Below are positions 42,168 through 50,024 of a stretch of DNA of 64,000 nt, in pieces (positions within the stretch are counted from its first letter, which is position 1; the number at the start of each line of letters is the position of its first letter). A program made the position numbers and the translations under genes. The notes below the pieces were generated by a model that was given only the letters and a program-made list of their open reading frames with translations, did not search any database and was not told the origin of the DNA. Source of the stretch: Candidatus Saccharimonadota bacterium (lineage in GTDB: Bacteria > Patescibacteriota > Saccharimonadia > Saccharimonadales > Saccharimonadaceae); the NCBI GenBank assembly GCA_017406985.1, contig JAFQXL010000004.1, positions 490,006-554,005 of the forward strand, in the 5' to 3' direction.

Positions 42168-42196
42168 ATAATAGCATAAAAAATGTTAAAATACAA
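42168..42196 (-). promoter_or_regulatory. tracrRNA promoter
   Basis: Minus strand: -35 TTGTAT, 17-bp spacer, -10 TGCTATTAT (extended). The predicted start falls at about 42161-42163, exactly at the anti-repeat. Confidence 0.7.
42184..42192 (+). promoter_or_regulatory. cas9 operon -10 element
   Basis: TGTTAAAAT extended -10, about 40 bp before the cas9 ATG; GGGAGA lies 10-15 bp before the ATG. It overlaps the divergent tracrRNA promoter, so the two promoters may compete. Confidence 0.55.
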
Positions 42197-42231
42197 GTAG
42201 TGGTAAGATAAAAGTTGGGAGATTCTTATTT

Positions 42232-45200
42232 ATGGCTAAAAGATATTATGTTGGGCTGGATTGTGGAACGAGCTCAGTTGGATGGGCGGCGACAGATGAA
42301 AAATATAATGTTCTGCGTGCCAAAGGTAAAAGTACTTGGGGTTCAAGATTATTCGACGAAGCAGATACAGCAGCAGAAAGACGCTTAGCAAGATCTGCAA
42401 GAAGGCGAAATCGTAGAGCTAAGAATAGAATAAAGCTTTTAGAGCAGATTTTTAGTCAAGAGATTGCAAAGGTCGATCCTGATTTTTATATCAGACTCCG
42501 TGAAAGCTTCTTTTTAGAAGAAGATAAAGAAGGATTAAATAGAAATTCAAAAAATACACTTTTTAATGATGATAACTTCCAAGATAAAGACTTCCACAAA
42601 AAATATCCGACAATTTGGCACCTCAGAAAAGCAATTATGGACAAAGACGAACATTTTGATATTAGATTATATTACTTAGCAATACACCACATTATTAAGA
42701 ACCGAGGGCATTTTCTTTATAGCGGAGAAATGCATGGAGCGGGTAATTTTAGCGATTTATATCAAGAATTAGTAGATATAGCTAGAAACCATGGGATTCT
42801 AATTGACGAGGGTTCGGTAGATAATGTCGAAGAAATTATTAAAGGTAAGTCAGGAAAACTTGATAAGGCGAAGCAATTAAAAGAGGCCATGTTAATCGAG
42901 GGGGATGAATCGGATGAAGACTCAAATTATATGAAACGCGCGGAAGTTTTTGTAAAACTTTTAGTCGGCTCAAAAGTGGCGGTTAGGGCGATTTTTGAAG
43001 ATGACGTTGAGAAGGATGCGATGAAGTTTTCGTTCGCTGAAGATGTCTTCGAAGATAAAGAGTCAGACATAGTAATAGAAATCGGTCCAGAGAAGATGGA
43101 CTTAATCGAGACGGCAAAGAAGATTTATGATTTTGCGCTTTTGAACGCGCTCTTAAATGGGAATGAGCGGATTTCTGATGCTATGGTGGGGAATTATGAA
43201 AAACATAAGAAAGACTTAAAAGACTTAAAAGATGCCCTCAAGCCATTTAAGGAAGAGTATGGTGAATTCTTCAAGATAAAGAAGTTAGATAAGGAAGAAC
43301 CTTGTTATAATGCGTATATTGGCAAGGCTTACACTGAAGACGCAAAAGGTAGGAGAAAAACCCATTCTGTTTCACAAGAAGAGATAAATAAGCAAATTAA
43401 GAAGATTTTAGAAAATTGTGGTATAGCTGGAAGATTAGTCGACGAAGCGACGGAAGGAAAATTATTACCAAAACAAAAAGGACAGGCGAAAGGAACAATT
43501 CCGCAACAGCTACACCATAATGAACTGAGAATAATTTTAGAGAAATTAGCAAAAGACTATCCAAGCTTTGCTGAAATTGTGCCGGGAGAAAGTGAAGAAT
43601 ATAATACAAAATGTAAAAAAATCGAGAGTATCCATGAATTTAGAATTCCGTATTATTGCGGGCCGGTTGTGAGCAAAAAGAAAAGTCAATTTTCTTGGAG
43701 TGATGATGAAATTAATGAGCTAGTCTATCCGTGGAATTTTAAAGAACTAGTTAATTTAAGCGATAGAGCAGATAAATTTATTAGTCGAATGACGAATGCA
43801 TGTACGTATCTTATCGGGGAAGACGTGTTACCAAAATCGTCGCTACTCTATCAGAAGTATATGGTTTTAAATGAGCTAAATAATTTAAAGATAAATGGTC
43901 GAAGAATTGAAGATGTTGAAATAAAGAAAGATATTTATAATAAGGCCTATATTGGCGGGGAATTAGGTGGAAATATTACGTTAAAAGCTTTGAAAAAGTG
44001 GATGGTGGAAAATAGTATAATCTCGACAGACGATGAATTAGGAGGTTCGTCGGAAACTAAGTTTTTGCCGAAACTTTCTACGCATAGAGATTTTGTGAAA
44101 GTACTTGGAGAAAATTATGAAAAAGAATATACCCAAGAGAAGTTGGAGGAAACAGTGAAGCTGATTATGATTCTGAGCCAAGAACGAGAAATGTTGAAAG
44201 ATAAAATAAAAGGATTATTGGGGTGTTCAGAAGAACAAGCGAAGAGGTTGTCTAAACTTAATTATAAAGAATGGGCGAAGTTTTCAAAGAAGTTTTTGAC
44301 GGGAATTTTTGTGAAAGTTGATGGTGTAAATAGCAATATTATAGACGCACTTTATAATACGAATAATAACTTAATGGAACTTTTAGGCGGGGAGTTTGAA
44401 TTTAAAGCGAAAATAGACGAATTTAATGAAGGTAGAGAAGAAAAAGCAAAAAAAATAACATATAAGGATGTGAATAATTTATATTGTTCTCCGGCAGTGA
44501 AAAGGACGGTCTGGCAGGCAATAAAAATTGTGAACGAGCTAGCGAGAGTTGAAAAATGTCCGCCGGAAAAGATTTTCATCGAAGTGACGCGTGGCGAAAG
44601 CGATAATAATAAGGGCTATACTTTGTCGCGACAAAAACAGCTACAGATTTTATATAAACAGATTAAAAATAATCCGAAAATAACAGAACTCTTGAAGAAG
44701 TTGGACAGTAAAGAGCCAAGAGATTTACAGAATAAAAAGTTATATCTATATTTTACACAGATGGGAAAATGTGCATATACTGGTGAGCCGATTGATTTTG
44801 AGAGATTGACAACAAACGCTTATGATATAGACCATATTTATCCACGTTCAAAAACTAAAGATGATAGTATCCAAAATAATTTAGTTTTAGTTAAGGCAGA
44901 GTATAATCGCGAAAAGACTGATACTTATCCGATCTTGGAAGAATGGAGAGCAAAGATGAGTGGAGCTTGGGCGATGTGGATGAGAAATGGACTGATTACG
45001 AAGGAAAAGTTCAATAGACTGACTAGGAGTACGCCTTTAACAGCGGATGAACTGGGAAACTTTATTGCGAGACAACTTGTAGAGACGAGTCAATCCGTAA
45101 AAGCAATCAGGGATTTATTGAAAAAAGCCTATCCGGAGACAAAAATAGTATTAGTAAAAGCTGGACAAGTATCTGAATTTAGACAGTGGTTTGGTTATGA

Positions 45201-46356
45201 TAAGGTCGAAAGAGAGACTGGACGAGTCGTACAAAAAGGCCGACCAGAGTTTATTAAGGTCCGTGCAATTAACGATTTACATCATGCAAAAGATGCTTAT
45301 CTTAATATTGTGGTTGGAAATGTGATGAGCGAAACTTTTACAGATAACCCGTTCAAGTGGGTTAAAAATCAGGGAGAAAAGAGATATTCACTTAATCCAA
45401 GAGTTTTATGGAGAGAAGAGATTGGAAATGGGCCGGAGGTCAAGGGATGGAATTATGCTGAGACGATAGAAACTGTGAGTAAACAGATGAAAAGGAATGA
45501 TGTACTTTGGACGAAAATGGAGCATATATGCTCCGATAAAGGTGGCGCGCTATCGAAACAAAGTATTTTAGGCAAGTCCGACGATGTTAGTGGAATCTTG
45601 CCGATAAAGGCTATGAAAAACGAAAAATATGATCCTAAGAAATATGGAGGCTATACTTCTATATACGGAGCATTCTTTAGTGTTATTGAGACCTATAAAA
45701 AAGAGAAAAGACATATCATATTGGCACAGATTCCAACTTTATTCAAGGAAAACCCCGAGAAATACATAAAAGATACTTATAACGGAAAGATTCTGATTAA
45801 GAGGATATACACTAATTCACTTATTAGAATTGATAACGATTTGATGAGAATTGCTGGTCGTTCAAAAAGCACTATCATTCTCGCGCCAGCTAAACAGCTA
45901 TACTTTTATCCTAGCACGGAAGCGTATATAAAAAGAGTTAGTAATATTATTAAAAAAATGAATTTGGATAAAAAATATAAAGTGAACGAAGAGTATGATA
46001 AAGTTAGTCAGGAAGAAAATATAAGGATTTATGATGAAATAGTGGCTAAAATAGCAATAAATGAGACGATGCCTGGGCTTGGGCACAGAGTGGCGCAATT
46101 GAAGGCCGCAAGAGAAAAATTTATTTCTATGGATATAGAAGAGCAATGCAAGGTGTTAATTGGAATTGTGACTGCGTTTTCTTGTAATACGACAGTTGCG
46201 AATCTAAATTCGATTATAAACGGTGCCGGAAGTGTAGGTAAAGCTAATATTGGTAGTGATTTGACAGATTATATAGATAAGGCAATTTATTGTAAAATTG
46301 TAAATCAATCAGTTACTGGGTTGTATGAAAAAGAAATAGATTTAAAAACTATTTAA
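42232..46356 (+). CDS. cas9: CRISPR-associated endonuclease Cas9 (type II-A)
   Basis: 1374 residues, close to SpCas9 (1368). RuvC-I YVGLDCGTSSVGWA with Asp10; an Arg-rich bridge helix (AERRLARSARRRNRRAKNR) follows; helical recognition lobe ~90-750; RuvC-II IFIEVTRGE with Glu784; HNH DIDHIYPRS with Asp867/His868 and Asn892 in EYNREK; RuvC-III LHHAKDAYLN with His1018 and Asp1021; then the PAM-interacting C-terminal domain. All catalytic residues are present, so it should be an active RNA-guided double-strand DNA nuclease. First gene of the cas operon, divergent from the tracrRNA. The PAM cannot be read from the sequence. Confidence 0.98.
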   Translation: MAKRYYVGLDCGTSSVGWAATDEKYNVLRAKGKSTWGSRLFDEADTAAERRLARSARRRNRRAKNRIKLLEQIFSQEIAKVDPDFYIRLRESFFLEEDKEGLNRNSKNTLFNDDNFQDKDFHKKYPTIWHLRKAIMDKDEHFDIRLYYLAIHHIIKNRGHFLYSGEMHGAGNFSDLYQELVDIARNHGILIDEGSVDNVEEIIKGKSGKLDKAKQLKEAMLIEGDESDEDSNYMKRAEVFVKLLVGSKVAVRAIFEDDVEKDAMKFSFAEDVFEDKESDIVIEIGPEKMDLIETAKKIYDFALLNALLNGNERISDAMVGNYEKHKKDLKDLKDALKPFKEEYGEFFKIKKLDKEEPCYNAYIGKAYTEDAKGRRKTHSVSQEEINKQIKKILENCGIAGRLVDEATEGKLLPKQKGQAKGTIPQQLHHNELRIILEKLAKDYPSFAEIVPGESEEYNTKCKKIESIHEFRIPYYCGPVVSKKKSQFSWSDDEINELVYPWNFKELVNLSDRADKFISRMTNACTYLIGEDVLPKSSLLYQKYMVLNELNNLKINGRRIEDVEIKKDIYNKAYIGGELGGNITLKALKKWMVENSIISTDDELGGSSETKFLPKLSTHRDFVKVLGENYEKEYTQEKLEETVKLIMILSQEREMLKDKIKGLLGCSEEQAKRLSKLNYKEWAKFSKKFLTGIFVKVDGVNSNIIDALYNTNNNLMELLGGEFEFKAKIDEFNEGREEKAKKITYKDVNNLYCSPAVKRTVWQAIKIVNELARVEKCPPEKIFIEVTRGESDNNKGYTLSRQKQLQILYKQIKNNPKITELLKKLDSKEPRDLQNKKLYLYFTQMGKCAYTGEPIDFERLTTNAYDIDHIYPRSKTKDDSIQNNLVLVKAEYNREKTDTYPILEEWRAKMSGAWAMWMRNGLITKEKFNRLTRSTPLTADELGNFIARQLVETSQSVKAIRDLLKKAYPETKIVLVKAGQVSEFRQWFGYDKVERETGRVVQKGRPEFIKVRAINDLHHAKDAYLNIVVGNVMSETFTDNPFKWVKNQGEKRYSLNPRVLWREEIGNGPEVKGWNYAETIETVSKQMKRNDVLWTKMEHICSDKGGALSKQSILGKSDDVSGILPIKAMKNEKYDPKKYGGYTSIYGAFFSVIETYKKEKRHIILAQIPTLFKENPEKYIKDTYNGKILIKRIYTNSLIRIDNDLMRIAGRSKSTIILAPAKQLYFYPSTEAYIKRVSNIIKKMNLDKKYKVNEEYDKVSQEENIRIYDEIVAKIAINETMPGLGHRVAQLKAAREKFISMDIEEQCKVLIGIVTAFSCNTTVANLNSIINGAGSVGKANIGSDLTDYIDKAIYCKIVNQSVTGLYEKEIDLKTI

Positions 46357-46372
46357 ATAAAAAAGGAAAAAT

Positions 46373-47248
46373 ATGTCTTGGCGGGTGGTGGTAATTTCAA
46401 GCAGAAGTAAACTCGATTATAAAATGGGGTTTATGGTAGTTCGGAATGAAAATGGCGAAAAACGAATACATTTAGGCGATATATCGGTCGTGATGTGTGA
46501 GACTACGGCAATTTCGATTACAGCATATTTAATGGCGGAGTTAGTTAGAAATAAAATAAAAGTTATATTCTGTGATAACGAGCATAATCCGCTTTCGGAG
46601 CTTGTTCCGATGAAAGGGAGCTATGATACGAGCGGAAAAATTAGAACACAGATAAAGTGGAATGAGTTAACGAAGTCTTTGGTTTGGATGGACATCATTA
46701 AGAACAAAATTCGGAATCAGGCAAAAGTATTACTTAAAGTTGGTGAAAAAGAAAAAAGCGACCAACTTCTAAAATACGTTGAGGAAGTTGAACCTGGGGA
46801 TATAACGAATCGAGAGGGACATGCTGCGAAAGTATATTTTAATGCACTTTTTGATGAAGATTTTTATAGAAATGGAGATGATGCTAGAAATGCGATTTTA
46901 AATTATGGGTATACGATTTTACTATCGTGTTTTAATCGGGAAATTTCGGCTTCAGGTTATTTGACTCAGATTGGGCTTTGGCATGATAACGTAAGCAATC
47001 CGTTTAATCTAGGATCAGATTTGATGGAAAGTTTTAGGCCGATTATCGACTATTTTGCGTATAAAGCAGACTTTAAAACTCTGGAATCGGAAGAAAAAAT
47101 GCAGATTGTATCACTTTTAAATTCAAAAGTTATGATAGCAGATTCCTCACAGTTTTTAAATAATGCAATAGGTATTTATACGAGAAGTGTTTTTAACGCG
47201 ATAGAAAATAATGATGTGGGATTAATAAAAAATTGGTATGAGTTATAG
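46373..47248 (+). CDS. cas1: CRISPR integrase Cas1
   Basis: 291 residues, type II Cas1: begins MSWRVVVISSRSKLDYKMGFMVV; metal-site residues in NREGHAAKVYFNALF (Glu), IGLWHDN (His) and NLGSDLMESFRPI (Asp). With Cas2 it inserts new spacers at the leader end. AAGGAAA lies before the ATG, 16 bp after cas9. Confidence 0.96.
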   Translation: MSWRVVVISSRSKLDYKMGFMVVRNENGEKRIHLGDISVVMCETTAISITAYLMAELVRNKIKVIFCDNEHNPLSELVPMKGSYDTSGKIRTQIKWNELTKSLVWMDIIKNKIRNQAKVLLKVGEKEKSDQLLKYVEEVEPGDITNREGHAAKVYFNALFDEDFYRNGDDARNAILNYGYTILLSCFNREISASGYLTQIGLWHDNVSNPFNLGSDLMESFRPIIDYFAYKADFKTLESEEKMQIVSLLNSKVMIADSSQFLNNAIGIYTRSVFNAIENNDVGLIKNWYEL

Positions 47249-47558
47249 ATTTATGAGAGTGATTGTAATGTTTGATCTCCCTGTAAATACGTCGTTAGAA
47301 CGTAGAAAATACAGAATGTTTAGAAGATATTTGATTGATGATGGATTTATAATGATGCAGGAATCAATTTATACGAAGATTTGTATAAATATGCATGCAG
47401 TTGAAAAAGTAACACAAAATATTGAGAAAAATCGACCGACAAAAGGAATGGTGCAAGTGATAACTGTAACGGAAAGGCAATATGCGAGTATGAAATTAAT
47501 TGTTGGAGAACTTCCGGATAATTATGTAGACTCTGATGAGAGGATGGTAATATTATGA
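47238..47558 (+). CDS. cas2: CRISPR adaptation protein Cas2
   Basis: 106 residues, ferredoxin-like: RVIVMFDLPVNTSLERRKYRMFRRYLIDDGF, MMQESIYTKI, QVITVTERQYASM. Structural partner of Cas1. The start overlaps cas1 by 11 bp and the end overlaps csn2 by 4 bp, so translation is coupled. Confidence 0.96.
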   Translation: MSYRFMRVIVMFDLPVNTSLERRKYRMFRRYLIDDGFIMMQESIYTKICINMHAVEKVTQNIEKNRPTKGMVQVITVTERQYASMKLIVGELPDNYVDSDERMVIL

Positions 47559-48226
47559 GATTAACGCATGTTTCAATAGATAAACAAATAGAATGGAATG
47601 AGAATAATCATATTAACGAATTAATAGTAGAGTCGCCGACATTTTTTAGAGAAATTATTGGAGAGATGAAATTTGATACTAGTAAGGAAGCAAAATTAAA
47701 CATTTTTGATGATAAAAAGGGAATAAATCCAAGTTCGGATGTTGATGTGATTTTTAACCCGGTAGAGTTGGATTTTAACCAAAGAAAAGTTAATGCTACC
47801 TTAATGAAAATATTGGTAAAAGTTTCAATTTCAGAAGATTTTTATATGTCAACGAATAAGTTTAAAACAAAGATTATTAAATATCTAAACGAGATTGTGA
47901 ATTCGGAGGATTTTGGATTTGAGATTGGAGCAGACGATTTTTCAATAGATCAGATAGCAAAGGCAGTTAATTTTCATATCGTGGGAGATGAAGATGATTT
48001 TGTAGAATTAATAACCGATTATCTAGAAGTCATGACAGAATTGGGCGGAATTAGGCTGTTCGTCTTTGTGGGATTAAGGGGATATTTAAAAGATGAAGAG
48101 CTAGAACGATTTGTGAAGAACTTAAAAGATCGACAAGTAGATGTTCTATTACTTGAAAATGTTGACAGAGGTGTAGTTAAAGAAATTTCGAGAGTGGTGA
48201 TAGATAGAGATTTGTGTGAGATTTAG
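47555..48226 (+). CDS. csn2: CRISPR adaptation protein Csn2
   Basis: 223 residues, the usual length of short Csn2. Its place after cas2 with a 4-bp overlap (ATGA) and the C-terminal segment IRLFVFVGLRGYLKDEELERFVKNLKDRQVDVLLLENVDR fit the Csn2 ring-forming DNA-end-binding protein that marks subtype II-A. The P-loop-like region is degenerate, as expected for the family. Confidence 0.9.
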   Translation: MRLTHVSIDKQIEWNENNHINELIVESPTFFREIIGEMKFDTSKEAKLNIFDDKKGINPSSDVDVIFNPVELDFNQRKVNATLMKILVKVSISEDFYMSTNKFKTKIIKYLNEIVNSEDFGFEIGADDFSIDQIAKAVNFHIVGDEDDFVELITDYLEVMTELGGIRLFVFVGLRGYLKDEELERFVKNLKDRQVDVLLLENVDRGVVKEISRVVIDRDLCEI

Positions 48227-48251
48227 GCTTTATTTTCTTAAAGATATGTGG

Positions 48252-48364
48252 TATAATTGGGGTATCGGGATTGTTTGCCATATAAAAATATAAGGTAATC
48301 ATGTCCCCCCTACAGGTCGGGGAAGTACCCCGCCACAAAATACGGGAGAGATCCCGTATTTTGT
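48252..48364 (+). ncRNA. Putative structured RNA between csn2 and the DUF3800 gene
   Basis: TGGTATAAT at 48249-48257 would start a transcript at about 48264. Three stems follow: GGGATTGTTTGCC ... GGTAATCATGTCCC with an AT loop; CGGGG AAGTA CCCCG (48318-48332); and a perfect 12-bp stem ACAAAATACGGG / CCCGTATTTTGT (48335-48364). The last could be a terminator built from its own A and T runs. No match to the CRISPR repeat or anti-repeat. It could be a small RNA, a riboswitch or attenuator for the DUF3800 gene, or partly the cas-operon terminator. Confidence 0.5.
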
Positions 48365-48402
48365 CTAAGATATTACAGTAAACTGGTGGGCTTGGAGGTA
48401 TT

Positions 48403-49095
48403 TTGAAAGAGCTTAGTATATTCGTAGATGAATCTGGAGACTTCGGAGAATATTCGCCAAAATCACCATATTATCTTATAAGTTTTGTGTTTCACGATCA
48501 GTCGAAAAATATAGATGATGACGTTTTGTTTTTTGAGAAGTCACTACAGAGCTTTGGACTATCGAGAGAGTTTTATGTCCATGTTGGGCCGGCGATAAGA
48601 AGGGAAGAAAAATTTATTTCTATGGACGTTGGAGATAGAAGAAGGATAGTAGGTAAACTAGTGGCTTTTTCTAGAAAAGTTGAATTTATGCACTATACTT
48701 TTGAGGCGGAGAAGAAAAATTTTTGCAATTCGAATGACATTGTGGAGAGTTTTGAGAAGAAAATTAATAATTTTATATTGGAGAATTCAGAGTTTCTTGC
48801 AAAATACGATGTTATAAAAATATATTATGATAGAGGTCAAAAAGAAGTTTCGAAGATAATCCGTGGCACGTTCGTTAGAAAGCTCACTAACGCAACTATG
48901 AAAAATAATGTCGATCCAGCCAATTATAAGATGTCTCAAGTAGCAGATTTGGTTTGTACTCTTGAACTGATTATGAGAAAAATTAAAAATCATGAGCTTT
49001 CTAAATCTGAAATAGGATTTTTTGGCAAAAAATACCGTAGTATAGATAAAAATTATTTCACGCCAATATTAAAGAGAAAAAGCTTTAAGATATGA
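48403..49095 (+). CDS. DUF3800 domain protein
   Basis: 230 residues, TTG start with GGAGG 5 bp before. DUF3800 marks: FVDESGDFGEYSPKSPYYLISFVF at the N-terminus, VIKIYYDRGQKEVSK in the middle and YKMSQVADLVCTLELI near the C-terminus, giving acidic residues laid out like an RNase-H fold nuclease. DUF3800 proteins are often found near mobile or defence genes. It sits inside the CRISPR locus between csn2 and the array, in the same direction. Its TGA overlaps the array promoter. Confidence 0.85.
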   Translation: MKELSIFVDESGDFGEYSPKSPYYLISFVFHDQSKNIDDDVLFFEKSLQSFGLSREFYVHVGPAIRREEKFISMDVGDRRRIVGKLVAFSRKVEFMHYTFEAEKKNFCNSNDIVESFEKKINNFILENSEFLAKYDVIKIYYDRGQKEVSKIIRGTFVRKLTNATMKNNVDPANYKMSQVADLVCTLELIMRKIKNHELSKSEIGFFGKKYRSIDKNYFTPILKRKSFKI

Positions 49096-49101
49096 TATAA
49101 T
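49093..49101 (+). promoter_or_regulatory. CRISPR leader promoter
   Basis: TGATATAAT extended -10 overlapping the DUF3800 stop codon. It should start the pre-crRNA about 60 nt before repeat 1. The leader (49102-49168) has no gene and ends TTTTGAG, which resembles the repeat start GTTTGAG. Confidence 0.7.
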
Positions 49102-49168
49102 AGAGGTAGGGAAATACGATTATGTCGATTTGTCGGTCGGTTCGTTCTTCTTAGATCTCGGTTTTGAG

Positions 49169-49666
49169 GTTTGAGAATCGTGTAAAATAATCGTATAACT
49201 AAACTCGTGGAATCTAGCAAGAGTTTAATAAGAGGTTTGAGAATCGTGTAAAATAATCGTATAACTAAACTTTGGTTAATTCTGATACCTACATATGTAT
49301 GTTTGAGAATCGTGTAAAATAATCGTATAACTAAACTAAATTAAATAATAATAATAAAAAAATAAAGTTTGAGAATCGTGTAAAATAATCGTATAACTAA
49401 ACCATCTGCCGAAGGTCCTAAAGTTTCTGTACGTTTGAGAATCGTGTAAAATAATCGTATAACTAAACAGGAAGTTGTCGTTGAGGATTTAAACTCGGGT
49501 TTGAGAATCGTGTAAAATAATCGTATAACTAAACTAAATTAAATAATAATAATAAAAAAATAAAGTTTGAGAATCGTGTAAAATAATCGTATAACTAAAC
49601 TAAAGAGGTGGCGTTTATTGGGAGACCGGCGTTTGAGAATCGTGTAAAATAATCGTATAACTAAAC
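49169..49666 (+). CRISPR. Type II-A CRISPR array, 8 repeats, 7 spacers
   Basis: Eight identical 36-nt repeats begin at 49169, 49235, 49301, 49367, 49433, 49499, 49565 and 49631; each starts GTTTGAGAATCGTG and ends CGTATAACTAAAC. All spacers are 30 nt. Spacers 3 (49337-49366) and 6 (49535-49564) are identical and contain only A and T. The GTTTGAGA start and the tracrRNA pairing show transcription on the plus strand. No repeat is degenerate, even at the distal end. Spacer targets cannot be told without a search. Confidence 0.99.
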
Positions 49667-49702
49667 TAAAAAATAAGCCTGCGATGAGCGGGCTGATTTT
49701 TT
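49664..49702. terminator. Terminator after the CRISPR array
   Basis: CTAAAAAAT ... ATTTTTTAG outer arms around AAGCC / GGGCTG, starting at the end of the last repeat. Confidence 0.75.
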
Positions 49703-49723
49703 AGTTTAAAATTTTTGGATAAA

Positions 49724-49827
49724 GCCTGGTCTGGGTACGTCTTCCTTGCTCGCTGGCTCGCAAGTTTACCATTCCATTTGAGCCACTGGCTCAAATGGTA
49801 AGCCGACTTCGTCGTCTTCCCAGCAGG
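49724..49827. repeat. Long hairpin carrying a copy of the tRNA-Pro 3' end
   Basis: CTGGTCTGGGT (49726-49736) repeats the tRNA-Pro 3' terminus at 49872-49882. Together with CCCAGCAGG it forms the outer stem of a large palindrome, with the inner stem CCATTTGAGCCA / TGGCTCAAATGG. Confidence 0.65.
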
Positions 49828-49835
49828 CGCAAATA

Positions 49836-49868
49836 AAATAGAAGAAAGCAAACTTTCTTCTGCTTTAT
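49836..49868 (-). terminator. Terminator of tRNA-Pro
   Basis: Minus strand: AGAAGAAAG TTTG CTTTCTTCT stem followed by an AT-rich TTTTATTT. Confidence 0.75.
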
Positions 49869-49875
49869 TTGCTGG

Positions 49876-49948
49876 TCTGGGTGATCGGACTTGAACCGAC
49901 GACCTCAGCGTCCCGAACGCTGCGCGCTACCAACTGCGCCACACCCAG
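49876..49948 (-). tRNA. tRNA-Pro (CGG)
   Basis: Acceptor CTGGGTG / CACCCAG, anticodon stem CAGCG/CGCTG with loop TTCGGGA (anticodon CGG), T-arm TCGG TTCAAGT CCGA, discriminator A, CCA encoded at 49875-49873. Confidence 0.93.
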
Positions 49949-50024
49949 ATATAAACATATTTTACAACAGAGAGGGGAAAAATTCAAGATAGACTTAAAA
50001 AAGCGGACGTATTATAATATAATC

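Noticed and set aside
48252..48364. Signal-recognition-particle RNA, 6S RNA or a second tracrRNA
   Set aside because: The GGTCGGGGAAGTACCCC loop lacks the SRP GGAA/AGCAG internal loop, the length is too short for 6S, and there is no complementarity to the CRISPR repeat.
49666..49851. Minus-strand reading frame of 61 residues after the CRISPR array
   Set aside because: It covers the array terminator and the tRNA-Pro-associated palindrome; there is no ribosome site and no protein-like pattern.
49869..50024. N-terminal extension of the GT39-like protein
   Set aside because: It reads through tRNA-Pro on the other strand; the promoter and the hydrophobic start place the ATG at 50025.
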